Source: Flavobacterium sp. (lineage in GTDB: Bacteria > Bacteroidota > Bacteroidia > Flavobacteriales > Flavobacteriaceae). From it: a stretch of 64,000 bases of DNA. The notes under the pieces are model-generated. The model was not told where the DNA came from. It saw nothing but the letters and a program-made list of their open reading frames with translations, and searched no databases. The position numbers and the translations under genes were made by a program. Positions 27,263 through 35,420 of the stretch are shown in pieces; within the stretch, counting starts at the first letter, position 1; the number at the start of each line of letters is the position of its first letter. The stretch spans positions 1,665,871 to 1,729,870 of the forward strand of contig NZ_CP136574.1 of NCBI RefSeq assembly GCF_035195345.1, written 5' to 3'.

Positions 27263-27659
27263 ATTTGTAAAATCTCTTTATGATTTGAAAAGACAATAAT
27301 TCTATAAAGATGAGAACACTATAAAAAAGAATATTTGTGCTAAATTCAAGATTATTGAAACTTATATAAAGCTCATAATCTGAACCATATGCTTTTTCAA
27401 TTATTCCTTCAACTAATGAAATTCCTAATATAAATGCTAATAACGAAATCATGAATACAAACAATAGTTTCTTAAAAAAACTGATTTTATAAAAATCATA
27501 AATTAATATTGTTCCAACTATTAAAACAAAGAGAAAGTTTAAATAATGAAAATCTACATCCATTCCTCCTTTAACAAACATTGAAGGAAAACTATATGAA
27601 ATAATTAAAATTAAAACTATAATAATGAATGCTTTCAGAAAATTTGAAATTGATTTCAT
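27261..27659 (-). CDS. Hypothetical four-helix membrane protein (132 residues)
   Basis: Not recognised. Four hydrophobic segments (about 8-27, 41-58, 63-83 and 107-126) take up most of the chain; short charged loops separate them. No conserved motif is visible. It converges with fumarase, sharing the terminator region, and its upstream side holds a small repeat-rich gap (27660-27794). Confidence 0.6.
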   Translation of the reverse strand: MKSISNFLKAFIIIVLILIISYSFPSMFVKGGMDVDFHYLNFLFVLIVGTILIYDFYKISFFKKLLFVFMISLLAFILGISLVEGIIEKAYGSDYELYISFNNLEFSTNILFYSVLIFIELLSFQIIKRFYK

Positions 27660-27697
27660 AAGTGAAAAAATATTTATCTTCTTGTTTCAACAAAATA

Positions 27698-27725
27698 AAT
27701 TAAGATTCCTTCGGAATGACAAACT
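27698..27725. repeat. ATTCCTTCGGAAT palindrome followed by GACA
   Basis: Small inverted repeat ATTCC-TTC-GGAAT followed by TGACAAACT. The hairpin-plus-TGACA arrangement recurs at 47.9-48.4 kb, 49.7 kb and 51.4 kb. Confidence 0.45.
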
Positions 27726-27794
27726 ATGCGTAAACTATAGAATACTGAACTCTGAAGACTCCCAACTAACAACTCTAAACTCCCAACTAAAAAC

Positions 27795-28958
27795 CTACTC
27801 AACAAACAACACCAATCCCTTCAAATAATGTCCTTCTGGATGGTAAATATTCGTTGGGTGATCGGGGCCTTGTTCTAATTTGTGCAAAACTCTGATGTTT
27901 CTTCCGGTTTCTATGGCTGCTGCGGCAATGGTGTTGTAGAATAAAACATCATCAATAACTTGCGAGCAAGAAAAAGTGAATAAAATTCCGTTAGGCGCTA
28001 AGGCTTTTAAACCGGCAATATTTAGACGCTTGTAGGCTTGCGTTGCGGTGTGTTTGCTTTTGATGCTTTTCGCGAAAGCGGGTGGATCTAATACGATGAC
28101 ATCATATTGTTGTGTGTGTTCTTTCATGAAGTTGAACACATCGTCAGCTACGGCTTTATGATTAGCGTTTGGAAAATTCAATTCCATATTACTGGCTGCT
28201 AAATCTACTGCTTTTTGAGAAATATCTACTGAAGTTACCAATTCTGCACCAGCACTCATCGCGTAAATTGAAAATCCGCCTGTGTAGCAAAACGTGTTTA
28301 GTACTTTTTTGCCTTTTGAGAATTCGCCTAATAATCTTCGGTTGTCGCGTTGGTCTAAGAAGAAACCTGTTTTTTGCCCTTCTACCCAATTTACTGAAAA
28401 CAAAATGTTGTTCTCTTTAGCAACTGCTTCGGCTTTGTTTCCAAATAAGAAATAATCGGTTCCTGTGTTTGGTAATGTTCCTGCACTTTTGCAATAAATG
28501 GTTTCGCAATTGTCTGAAAAATTAGATTTTATGGCTTCCGCTATTTGCTCCATTTGAAGAAAAACTCCCGTTGAATGCGCTTGAATCACCCAATTTTTAT
28601 CGTAATAATCAATAATTAATCCCGAAATTCCATCACCTTCTCCGTGAATGACACGGAACGCATTGGTAACTTCAAAATCCAATAACTGAGTACGTAAATA
28701 CCAAGCCGATTGTAGTTTGGCTGCCCAAAAGTTTTCAGAGAAAGTCTCTTCGCCAAACGTCAAAATACGAACTACGATACTTCCTTTATCACTGAAATAT
28801 CCTGTTCCTAAATGAATGTTTTTCGAATCGACTACATCTACCATTTCGCCGTCGTTTATTTCACGACTCACGCCATAAACCGCACCACTGAAAATCCAAG
28901 GGTGACGACGTTGAATAGATTTTTCTTTACCTGATTTTAGAATTACTTTTGGGAACAT
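27795..28958 (-). CDS. Class I SAM-dependent rRNA methyltransferase, RlmI-like
   Basis: A 387-residue enzyme with an N-terminal PUA domain (about 1-75), an insertion domain and a C-terminal Rossmann methyltransferase domain. SAM motif I is VLNTFCYTGGFSIYAMSAGA, and VIVLDPPAFAKS is the NPPY-like motif IV. E. coli RlmI makes m5C1962 in 23S rRNA; the same reaction is likely but not certain here. The start ATG abuts an intergenic repeat tract (28959-29072). Confidence 0.9.
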   Translation of the reverse strand: MFPKVILKSGKEKSIQRRHPWIFSGAVYGVSREINDGEMVDVVDSKNIHLGTGYFSDKGSIVVRILTFGEETFSENFWAAKLQSAWYLRTQLLDFEVTNAFRVIHGEGDGISGLIIDYYDKNWVIQAHSTGVFLQMEQIAEAIKSNFSDNCETIYCKSAGTLPNTGTDYFLFGNKAEAVAKENNILFSVNWVEGQKTGFFLDQRDNRRLLGEFSKGKKVLNTFCYTGGFSIYAMSAGAELVTSVDISQKAVDLAASNMELNFPNANHKAVADDVFNFMKEHTQQYDVIVLDPPAFAKSIKSKHTATQAYKRLNIAGLKALAPNGILFTFSCSQVIDDVLFYNTIAAAAIETGRNIRVLHKLEQGPDHPTNIYHPEGHYLKGLVLFVE

Positions 28959-29072
28959 GTTAATGTGTCAATTAGTCAATTAGTCAATGTGCCGATACAA
29001 TGTGTCAATTTGAGAATTAGTCAATTATTAAATTGCTAACTCATCAACTAATTGGCATATTGTCTCATTGCC
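28959..29072. repeat. Intergenic repeat tract (copy 1) of TGTCAATT/AATTAGTCAAT units
   Basis: Units such as GTGTCAATTAGTCAATTAG occur on the left, and their complements (CATCAACTAATTGGC, ATTGTCTCATTGCC, TTATTGGCTAATT) on the right, so the tract can fold into a long imperfect hairpin. It lies between the start of the RlmI-like gene and the end of the four-helix gene. Similar tracts are at 29442-29570 and 30231-30363. Confidence 0.75.
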
Positions 29073-29441
29073 TTATTGGCTAATTTTTTTGGTTGTTGAA
29101 ATGATTTTGTTTGTGATTTTCAATATATCAAAAACTTCAGATAATAATTCTTCTGTATTTGGATAATTTTCCAACTCATTACAAAGGAATAACCAAAATT
29201 CGGTTTCATCAGCTTCTTTCATTGCAATTTTCATTTTATGAATAAAATCTGCTTTGCTTTCAGAATTTTGAGCTTCTTTGATATTAGCTCCGATTGAAGT
29301 TCCTGATTTTAATAGTTGATTGGCGATTACATACTTTCTGTCTTCTTCTAATTTTTCTGTGTATTGAACCACTTTTTTAGCAAATTCAAATGATTTTAAA
29401 AGAATTAAATTGTTTTTGTACTTTTCTTGAAATGTTATCAT
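29073..29441 (-). CDS. S23-like four-helix bundle protein
   Basis: A 122-residue all-helical protein of the family first seen in 23S rRNA intervening sequences. Hallmarks are YVIANQLLKSGTSIGANIKE (about 38-57), the NSESKADFIHKMKIAMKEADE stretch, and ETEFWLFLC. Members bind nucleic acid as pentamers; the Avd protein of diversity-generating retroelements has the same fold, but no reverse transcriptase or template repeat is present here. It is not in rRNA, and it is flanked on both sides by copies of one intergenic repeat, which suggests an insertion into an older rlmI-scoB neighbourhood. Confidence 0.88.
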   Translation of the reverse strand: MITFQEKYKNNLILLKSFEFAKKVVQYTEKLEEDRKYVIANQLLKSGTSIGANIKEAQNSESKADFIHKMKIAMKEADETEFWLFLCNELENYPNTEELLSEVFDILKITNKIISTTKKISQ

Positions 29442-29570
29442 GGCTTATATATTTAATGTGTCTATTTTAAAATGTGTCAATCTAATTAGTCAATTTGAAA
29501 ATGTGTCAATGTGCCAATTCTTATCATTGATTCATTGACTAATTGTCACATTGGCTTATTGCCTCATTGG
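29442..29570. repeat. Intergenic repeat tract (copy 2)
   Basis: Same family as 28959-29072: left units AATGTGTCAATGTGCCAATT, right complements TTGACTAATTGTCACATTGG and CCTCATTGGCTAATT. It fills the gap between the four-helix gene start and the scoB stop. Confidence 0.75.
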
Positions 29571-30230
29571 CTAATTAATACTCATTTCAGGAATATCTCC
29601 TTCAATAATTAAATCAGCTTCTGTTGCTTTGATGATGTCTTCCACTGAAACGCCTGGTGCGCGTTCTAACAATTTAAAACCTTTAGGTGTGATTTCTAAA
29701 ACCGCTAATTCGGTAACGATTTTTTTTACACAACCCACTCCAGTTAATGGAAGTGTACATTTTTTAAGAATTTTTGATTCTCCAGCTTTATTTACGTGCA
29801 TCATTGCCACGATGATATTTTCTGCTGAAGCTACTAAATCCATAGCGCCGCCCATTCCTTTTACCATTTTTCCTGGAATTTTCCAGTTGGCGATATCTCC
29901 ATTTTCAGAAACTTCCATCGCACCTAAAATAGTTAAATCTACTTTTTGCGCACGAATCATTCCGAAACTAAAAGCCGAATCAAAGAAACTTGCTCCTGGT
30001 AAAGTTGTAATCGTTTGTTTTCCTGCGTTGATAATATCGGCATCTTCTTCCCCTTCAAAAGGGAAAGGTCCCATGCCTAAAACACCATTTTCCGACTGAA
30101 ATTCTACTGAAATATCCGTACGAACATAATTGGCAACTAAAGTTGGTATTCCTATTCCTAAATTTACATAGTAACCATCTTTTACTTCTTGTGCTATTCT
30201 TTTTGCGATTTGATTTTTATCTAATGCCAT
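29571..30230 (-). CDS. scoB: 3-oxoacid CoA-transferase subunit B
   Basis: Beta subunit of a succinyl-CoA:3-ketoacid type CoA transferase, used in ketone-body or acetoacetate metabolism. About 219 residues. Catalytic glutamate lies in FQSENGVLGMG (about residue 50); GYYVNLGIGIPTLVANY near the N-terminus and GGAMDLVASAENIIVAM are family blocks. I chose the ATG at 30228-30230 (MALDKNQIAK) because the longer frame from 30245 reads into the intergenic repeat. The gap to scoA is filled by that repeat. Confidence 0.93.
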   Translation of the reverse strand: MALDKNQIAKRIAQEVKDGYYVNLGIGIPTLVANYVRTDISVEFQSENGVLGMGPFPFEGEEDADIINAGKQTITTLPGASFFDSAFSFGMIRAQKVDLTILGAMEVSENGDIANWKIPGKMVKGMGGAMDLVASAENIIVAMMHVNKAGESKILKKCTLPLTGVGCVKKIVTELAVLEITPKGFKLLERAPGVSVEDIIKATEADLIIEGDIPEMSIN

Positions 30231-30363
30231 AATGTAATGTGTCAATGTGATAATGTGTCAATGTGCCAATTTAATTAGTTCATTTGAGAAAGAGTCAATG
30301 TGTCAATTGTTTTTATTGACTCATTGGCTCATCGTCTAATTGGCTCATTGGCATATTGTCTAA
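30231..30363. repeat. Intergenic repeat tract (copy 3)
   Basis: Third member of the family, with left units AATGTGTCAATGTGCCAATT and right complements TTGACTCATTGGCTCATCG and CATTGGCATATTGTC. It separates the two CoA-transferase subunits, an unusual place for a 130-bp spacer because such subunits are normally adjacent. Confidence 0.75.
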
Positions 30364-31062
30364 TTATTTTTGTCTAACAGTTCTTTGCTCAATTCTTTTT
30401 TCAAATTTCTCTCCTTGGAAAATACGGTTGACCATAATTCCAGGAATGTGAATTTCGTTAGGATTTAAAGTTCCAGCTGGGACTAATTCTTCAACCTCAG
30501 CAATTGTGATTTTTGCAGCACCTGCCATACAAGCGTTAAAATTACGAGCCGTTCCTTTGAAAATAAGATTTCCAGCTTCGTCACCTTTCCACGCTTTTAC
30601 GATAGAAAAATCAGCTTTGTAAGCCAATTCCATTACGTGCATTTTACCATTAAATTCGCGTGTTTCTTTTCCTTCTGCTACTTCTGTTCCAAAACCAGCT
30701 GGGGTAAAGAATGCTGGAATTCCGGCTTGAGCAGCACGACATTTTTCAGCTAAAGTTCCTTGTGGTGTTAATTCTACTTCCAACTCGCCTGAAAGCATTT
30801 GACGTTCGAATTCTGCATTTTCTCCTACATAAGAAGAAATCATTTTTTTGATTTGACGTTTTTGTAATAGTAATCCCAATCCGAAATCATCAACCCCTGC
30901 ATTGTTTGAAATACAAGTTAAATCGGTAACATTTTTATTTACTAATTCAGCAATACTGTTTTCTGGAATACCACAAAGTCCAAAACCACCTAACATGATA
31001 GTTTGTCCGTCCTGAATTCCTTCTAACGCTTCTTTAACGTTGTTAACTTTTCTAGAAATCAT
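30364..31062 (-). CDS. scoA: 3-oxoacid CoA-transferase subunit A
   Basis: Alpha subunit of the same CoA transferase, 232 residues. Family signatures are IMLGGFGLCGIPE (CoA-binding loop, about 21-33), CISNNAGVDDFGLGLLL and AGIPAFFTPAGFGTEVAEGK. It precedes scoB on the minus strand but is separated by a 133-bp repeat tract. Its start is 14 bp from the PBP1A stop. Confidence 0.94.
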   Translation of the reverse strand: MISRKVNNVKEALEGIQDGQTIMLGGFGLCGIPENSIAELVNKNVTDLTCISNNAGVDDFGLGLLLQKRQIKKMISSYVGENAEFERQMLSGELEVELTPQGTLAEKCRAAQAGIPAFFTPAGFGTEVAEGKETREFNGKMHVMELAYKADFSIVKAWKGDEAGNLIFKGTARNFNACMAGAAKITIAEVEELVPAGTLNPNEIHIPGIMVNRIFQGEKFEKRIEQRTVRQK

Positions 31063-31076
31063 ATTTAGTTTGTTGT

Positions 31077-33371
31077 TTATAATCCAAATTCATCCATGCT
31101 TGGTTCATCTGTTGGAACAATCGCAGTAGTATCTACTTCTTTTTTAGGTGTCCAACAATCCACTTTTATGGATAAGTTTTCTGGTTTTTCAAAAGGTTCG
31201 TTTGACACATCTAAATAGGGATCATCATAACATTTCTTCATAAAAATACCCCAAATAGGAAGAGCTGTTGTAGCACCTTGCCCCATATTTGTTGAACGAA
31301 AGTGTGCTGCTCTATCTTCATTTCCAACCCAAATTCCGGTTGCTAAATTAGGTACCATACCTATAAACCAACCATCAGAATTGTTTTGAGAAGTTCCTGT
31401 TTTTCCTGCAATTGGATTTCCAAAACTATAATCATATTGCACAAATCCAACTCCTCCATAATTTAATCTTGCACCTGTACCAGACTTTGTAACACCTTCC
31501 ATTAATTTAACAACAGCATAAGCTACATCTTTGTTAACGACGTCTTTTTGATAAGGAACAGGTTGATCTATTACGACACCATTTTTATCTTCAATTTTAA
31601 TAATAAACGTTGGCTTTACATATACTCCTTGATTAGCGAAAGTACTCATGGCTCCAACCATCTCTTCAACTGTAATATCTACTGCGCCCAAAGCAATAGA
31701 AGGTTGAACTGGAATTTTGGATGTTACTCCTAACTCTTTAACCATATCTACTACTGCCTGAGGTCCTACACGATCAATTAATTTAGCTGAAACAGTGTTT
31801 ATTGAATTAGCTAATGCTTTTTGTAATGTTGTTGTACCTCTGTAATTACCATCTGAATTTTTTGGTGACCAATCGGCATCGATTCCCCATTTGCCTTTTG
31901 GCATGGTGAAATAACTATCAATTATTGAATCACATGGCGACATTCCTAATTGTTCGATAGCTGTTGCGTATACAAAAGGTTTAAAAGTTGAGCCTACTTG
32001 TCTGGCTCCTTGACCCACGTGATCGTATTGAAAATATTTATAATTTACACCACCAACCCAAGCTTTAATATGACCACTTCTTGGTTCCATAGCCATCATA
32101 CCTGTTTGTAGCATGTGTTTGTAATATATGATTGAATCTTTAGGTTTCATGATGGTGTCTTTTTCACCGTCATAAGTAAAGATTTTCATTTTTGCTGCAA
32201 CATCAAAAGATTTAATAATTTCTTCCTCTGATTTCCCATTCAAATCCATTTTTCTCCAACGCTCAGAATTTTTCATGGCTTGGTTCATAATTTGTTGGGT
32301 TTGCTCTGGAGTAATATCAACAAAAGGAGCGTTTTCTTGGTCTTTATTCCTTTTAAAAAACTCTCTTTGAAGATTTTTAAGATGTTCGTAAACCGCTTCT
32401 TCTGCATATTGTTGCATTTTAGAATCGATAGTCGTATAAATTTTTAAACCATCACGATACAAATCATATTCAGTTCCGTCTGGTTTTAAATGGTCTTTCA
32501 CCCATTTTTTCATGTAATCTCTAAGATATTCTCTGAAATAGGTGGCGCTACCTTCCGAATGACTTTCAGGTCTGAAATCTAATTTGATTGGAAGTTTTTT
32601 TAATTCTTCTTTTTTTGATTCGGTAATTACACCATTTTTAACCATTTGTCCTAATACCGTATTTCTTCGATCTAAAACTAATTTTGCTCTTTTTTTACGA
32701 TTTGGATTGTATAAAGATGGATTTTTTAACATCCCCACAAATAAAGCACCTTCTTCAATGGTTAGGTTTTTAGGCTCTTTATTCATGTAAATTTTGGCAG
32801 CCGATCGAATTCCAACCGCACCATTAACAAAATCGACTTGATTTAAGTACAAAGCAATGATTTCTTGTTTGGTATATTGACGCTCTAAACGAATAGCAAT
32901 AATCCATTCTTTAACTTTTTGAATTACCCTAAACAAAATAAATTTTGATCCTTCCCCATGAAATAAGTTTTTTGCTAATTGCTGGGTAAGTGTACTTGCT
33001 CCACCATCTCTACCTAAATTTACGACTGCTCTTAAAGTTCCTTTCGCATCGATACCTGAATGTTCATAAAAACGTTCATCTTCTGTAGCTACTAACGCTT
33101 TTACTAAATGCTGCGGAAGTTCGTGATATTTTACGGGTGTTCTGTTTTCTTTAAAAAATTTCCCAATAACAACACCATCAGATGAAATAATTTCAGTTGC
33201 TACATTAGAGTCTGGGTTTTCTAAATCATCAAACGAAGGCATTTTACCGAAAAACCCCCATGAAGCGAAAAGGAATAATAGTATTATCCCTAAAAATCCG
33301 TAGGCAAATAATTGCCAAAATTTTCTTTTATACTCTGAAAAATCGGTTGTATTTGCTTTTCTGTTAGCCAT
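31077..33371 (-). CDS. Penicillin-binding protein 1A (bifunctional transglycosylase/transpeptidase)
   Basis: Builds and cross-links peptidoglycan at the inner membrane. About 764 residues: one N-terminal transmembrane helix (about 25-45), GT51 transglycosylase with ATEDERFYEHSGID and GGASTLTQQLAKNLF, then a transpeptidase with SxxK in VGSTFKPFVY, an SIN motif in ALANSINTVSAKL and IAGKTGTSQNNSDGWF as KTG. The ATG at 33371 (MANRKANT) is preferred, as it begins immediately after the gldH stop. It shares an operon with ricT and gldH. Confidence 0.95.
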   Translation of the reverse strand: MANRKANTTDFSEYKRKFWQLFAYGFLGIILLFLFASWGFFGKMPSFDDLENPDSNVATEIISSDGVVIGKFFKENRTPVKYHELPQHLVKALVATEDERFYEHSGIDAKGTLRAVVNLGRDGGASTLTQQLAKNLFHGEGSKFILFRVIQKVKEWIIAIRLERQYTKQEIIALYLNQVDFVNGAVGIRSAAKIYMNKEPKNLTIEEGALFVGMLKNPSLYNPNRKKRAKLVLDRRNTVLGQMVKNGVITESKKEELKKLPIKLDFRPESHSEGSATYFREYLRDYMKKWVKDHLKPDGTEYDLYRDGLKIYTTIDSKMQQYAEEAVYEHLKNLQREFFKRNKDQENAPFVDITPEQTQQIMNQAMKNSERWRKMDLNGKSEEEIIKSFDVAAKMKIFTYDGEKDTIMKPKDSIIYYKHMLQTGMMAMEPRSGHIKAWVGGVNYKYFQYDHVGQGARQVGSTFKPFVYATAIEQLGMSPCDSIIDSYFTMPKGKWGIDADWSPKNSDGNYRGTTTLQKALANSINTVSAKLIDRVGPQAVVDMVKELGVTSKIPVQPSIALGAVDITVEEMVGAMSTFANQGVYVKPTFIIKIEDKNGVVIDQPVPYQKDVVNKDVAYAVVKLMEGVTKSGTGARLNYGGVGFVQYDYSFGNPIAGKTGTSQNNSDGWFIGMVPNLATGIWVGNEDRAAHFRSTNMGQGATTALPIWGIFMKKCYDDPYLDVSNEPFEKPENLSIKVDCWTPKKEVDTTAIVPTDEPSMDEFGL

Positions 33372-33372
33372 A

Positions 33373-33870
33373 CTATTTACTATTTTCAATTCTTAATCCT
33401 AGTTCTGTAATCCCTTTTAGTTCAGATACGCCGGATACTTTTCCAGTTTCTCTTACTGCCTGCACTACCTCAACATTGTATTTTCCAACTCTTTTAAAGC
33501 GGAAATTTTCTAAATACCACAATTTACTTTCTTTCACATCTGAAAACCCTTCTCCTAAAAGAGTACCATCAGGGTTCGCCATTAGATATTCCAAAGTATC
33601 TACAGTGATAGTAGGCTTTATCCCTGGCTCTTTCATAGTTACAATTAAGTACATATTATTAAAGGGATAATTATTGTTATTTCTAACATTCAAAAACAAA
33701 TGATAAGGATTTACCGTATCTTTTTGTTCAAATGTAAAACGTAACGTGTCTGATTTTTTCCAAGTGCCGTCTAACTCTTTATATTCACTAAAAAATTGCT
33801 TTTCATCGCATGCGAAAAAAAGAATCGATACCAGCAATAATCCAATAAATTTAATCTTTTTTAGGAGCAT
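33373..33870 (-). CDS. gldH: Gliding motility lipoprotein GldH
   Basis: A 165-residue lipoprotein needed for gliding in Flavobacterium johnsoniae. The signal ends in lipobox FFAC with Cys21, and the mature part has DTLRFTFEQKDTVNPYHLFL and RNNNNYPFNNMYLIV, as in GldH. The ATG at 33868-33870 gives the signal peptide directly; longer frames add residues before it. Its first 20 bases overlap the end of ricT, so the genes are coupled. It supports a gliding-capable flavobacterium, although other gld genes are not in the window. Confidence 0.9.
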   Translation of the reverse strand: MLLKKIKFIGLLLVSILFFACDEKQFFSEYKELDGTWKKSDTLRFTFEQKDTVNPYHLFLNVRNNNNYPFNNMYLIVTMKEPGIKPTITVDTLEYLMANPDGTLLGEGFSDVKESKLWYLENFRFKRVGKYNVEVVQAVRETGKVSGVSELKGITELGLRIENSK

Positions 33871-35011
33871 TTTTAAAATTTGATGGTTTACGTTTTTTGT
33901 TTTTATTATTGTTCTTTCTCTTTGGTTGATCAAAACGAGTCAAACTGTCTTGACCTACTACATTTTCGAATTTTTTCTCTACTTCTTGAACTGTTTCAAC
34001 TACATAATCTTCTAAAGCTGCTACACGTTCTTTTTTCTTATTGATGGCTAAAATCTCTTTTACTTTTTCAACAGGTAAAACCATCCATTGTGCTGGAGCA
34101 TTCGCATAAGAAAACCACATGATTTCTTTGAAAATATCGATTTTCTGACAATAAGCATCTCCCTTTTCGGTATACAATTTAGTATCCATGTCGGGCATAT
34201 CTTTCAATGCATCTAGATAGGTATCTAATTCGTAATTCAAACAACACTTTAATTTTCCACATTGACCCGCTAATTTTTGAGGATTCAACGACAATTGTTG
34301 GTAACGTGCTGCCGAAGTATTCACACTTCTAAAATCAGTTAACCAAGTAGAGCAACACAATTCTCTTCCGCAAGAACCAATACCTCCTAAACGAGCAGCT
34401 TCCTGACGGAAACCTACTTGTTTCATTTCGATTCTAATTTTGAAATCTTGTGCAAACTCTTTTATTAATTGACGAAAATCGACTCTATCATTAGCTGTGT
34501 AATAAAACGTTGCTTTTGAACCATCGCCTTGAAATTCTACATCAGAAATTTTCATTTCCAATTTCAAATTGATAGCAATTTCACGAGCACGCATACGCAC
34601 CGCTTCTTCTTTATTTCGAGCTTCTGTCCAAATATCAATATCTCTTTGCGAAGCTTTTCTATATATTTTAGCTAAATCTTTATCGGGATTTTCATTTTTC
34701 TTTTTCATTTGAATTTTAACCAATTCGCCTGTCAAAGTAATAATTCCGATATCGTGACCCGGAGAAGCTTCGGTAGCGACAATGTCTCCAATAGATAACG
34801 TTAGTTTTTCTGTATTTCTAAAAAATTCTTTTCTTCCGTTTTTAAAACGAATTTCAGCCGCATCAAAAGGAGCCTGACCTCCTGGCAATGTCATGTTTGA
34901 CAACCAATCAAATACCGAAAGTTTGTTGCAGCTATCGGTGCCGCAAGTCCCATTATTATTACACCCTTTTGGTGCACCGCCGTCAGCGGTTGAACAACTT
35001 GTACATGCCAT
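33851..35011 (-). CDS. ricT: PSP1-domain protein, RicT-like
   Basis: A 386-residue cytoplasmic protein. The cysteine-rich N-terminus (MACTSCSTADGG, GTCGTDSC) precedes a PSP1 domain with GDIVATEASPGHDIGIITL, ATFYYTANDRVDFRQLIKEF, GSCGRELCCSTWL and CGKLKCCLNYE. The C-terminal tail is Lys/Asn-rich and basic, perhaps RNA-binding. In Bacillus RicT works with RicA and RicF, binds an iron-sulphur cluster and affects RNA processing; the Bacteroidota role is less clear. It overlaps gldH by 20 bases and leads the gldH-PBP1A operon. Confidence 0.88.
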   Translation of the reverse strand: MACTSCSTADGGAPKGCNNNGTCGTDSCNKLSVFDWLSNMTLPGGQAPFDAAEIRFKNGRKEFFRNTEKLTLSIGDIVATEASPGHDIGIITLTGELVKIQMKKKNENPDKDLAKIYRKASQRDIDIWTEARNKEEAVRMRAREIAINLKLEMKISDVEFQGDGSKATFYYTANDRVDFRQLIKEFAQDFKIRIEMKQVGFRQEAARLGGIGSCGRELCCSTWLTDFRSVNTSAARYQQLSLNPQKLAGQCGKLKCCLNYELDTYLDALKDMPDMDTKLYTEKGDAYCQKIDIFKEIMWFSYANAPAQWMVLPVEKVKEILAINKKKERVAALEDYVVETVQEVEKKFENVVGQDSLTRFDQPKRKNNNKNKKRKPSNFKNAPKKD

Positions 35012-35124
35012 AATTTAAATATATAGTGATTGTCCTTAAATGGACTACGTTTCAAAACGTTTTTGAGCGTAAAGATATTGATTTTTTATGGAAACTTTCA
35101 AATTCAATCTTTTGAAGTTTTACA

Positions 35125-35168
35125 AAAACAAAAAACCTATCTGTTATTAAAACGAAATAGGTCTTTTT
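35125..35168 (-). terminator. Terminator after the trhO-trhP-ferredoxin operon
   Basis: On the minus strand ACCTAT (35157-35162) pairs with ATAGGT (35135-35140) and a T-rich tract follows toward lower coordinates. Confidence 0.6.
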
Positions 35169-35189
35169 ATAGTATTGTAAATCTAAAAA

Positions 35190-35420
35190 TTATGTTTCTT
35201 TCACGGTAATAATGTGAACCGGACAAGCCTTTGCTGCTAATTCACAATTTTCAACAATGGTATGGTCAGCCGATTTTAAAGTATGAAAACCTTTGGCATC
35301 AACTGATTTTATTAAGACTGATTTTCCGTCTTTTTTGGACATTTGAAATTGGGCTGGTGCCATTTCAACACAATAATTACAGCCAATACATTTGTCTCTT
35401 TGTAGTGTTACAACGACCAT
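35190..35420 (-). CDS. Small single-cluster ferredoxin
   Basis: A 76-residue cytoplasmic electron carrier with CIGCNYCVEMAP (Cys12, 15, 18) and CELAAKACPVHIITV at the C-terminus, enough for one 4Fe-4S or 3Fe-4S cluster. The start shares one base with the stop of the U32 gene, so it belongs to the tRNA-hydroxylation operon. U32-type hydroxylation in E. coli depends on iron-sulphur cluster assembly, so supplying electrons to TrhP is a reasonable inference. Confidence 0.9.
   Translation of the reverse strand: MVVVTLQRDKCIGCNYCVEMAPAQFQMSKKDGKSVLIKSVDAKGFHTLKSADHTIVENCELAAKACPVHIITVKET

Noticed and set aside
29073..29441. Diversity-generating retroelement (Avd-like four-helix protein)
   Set aside because: No reverse transcriptase, template repeat or variable repeat is present in the window.
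29629..30099. Plus-strand frame of 156 residues
   Set aside because: Entirely antisense to scoB, whose motifs are clear.
28959..30363. Possible CRISPR-like array in the repeat tracts
   Set aside because: Units are irregular in length, pair with their own complements, have no unique spacers of constant length, and no cas gene is nearby.
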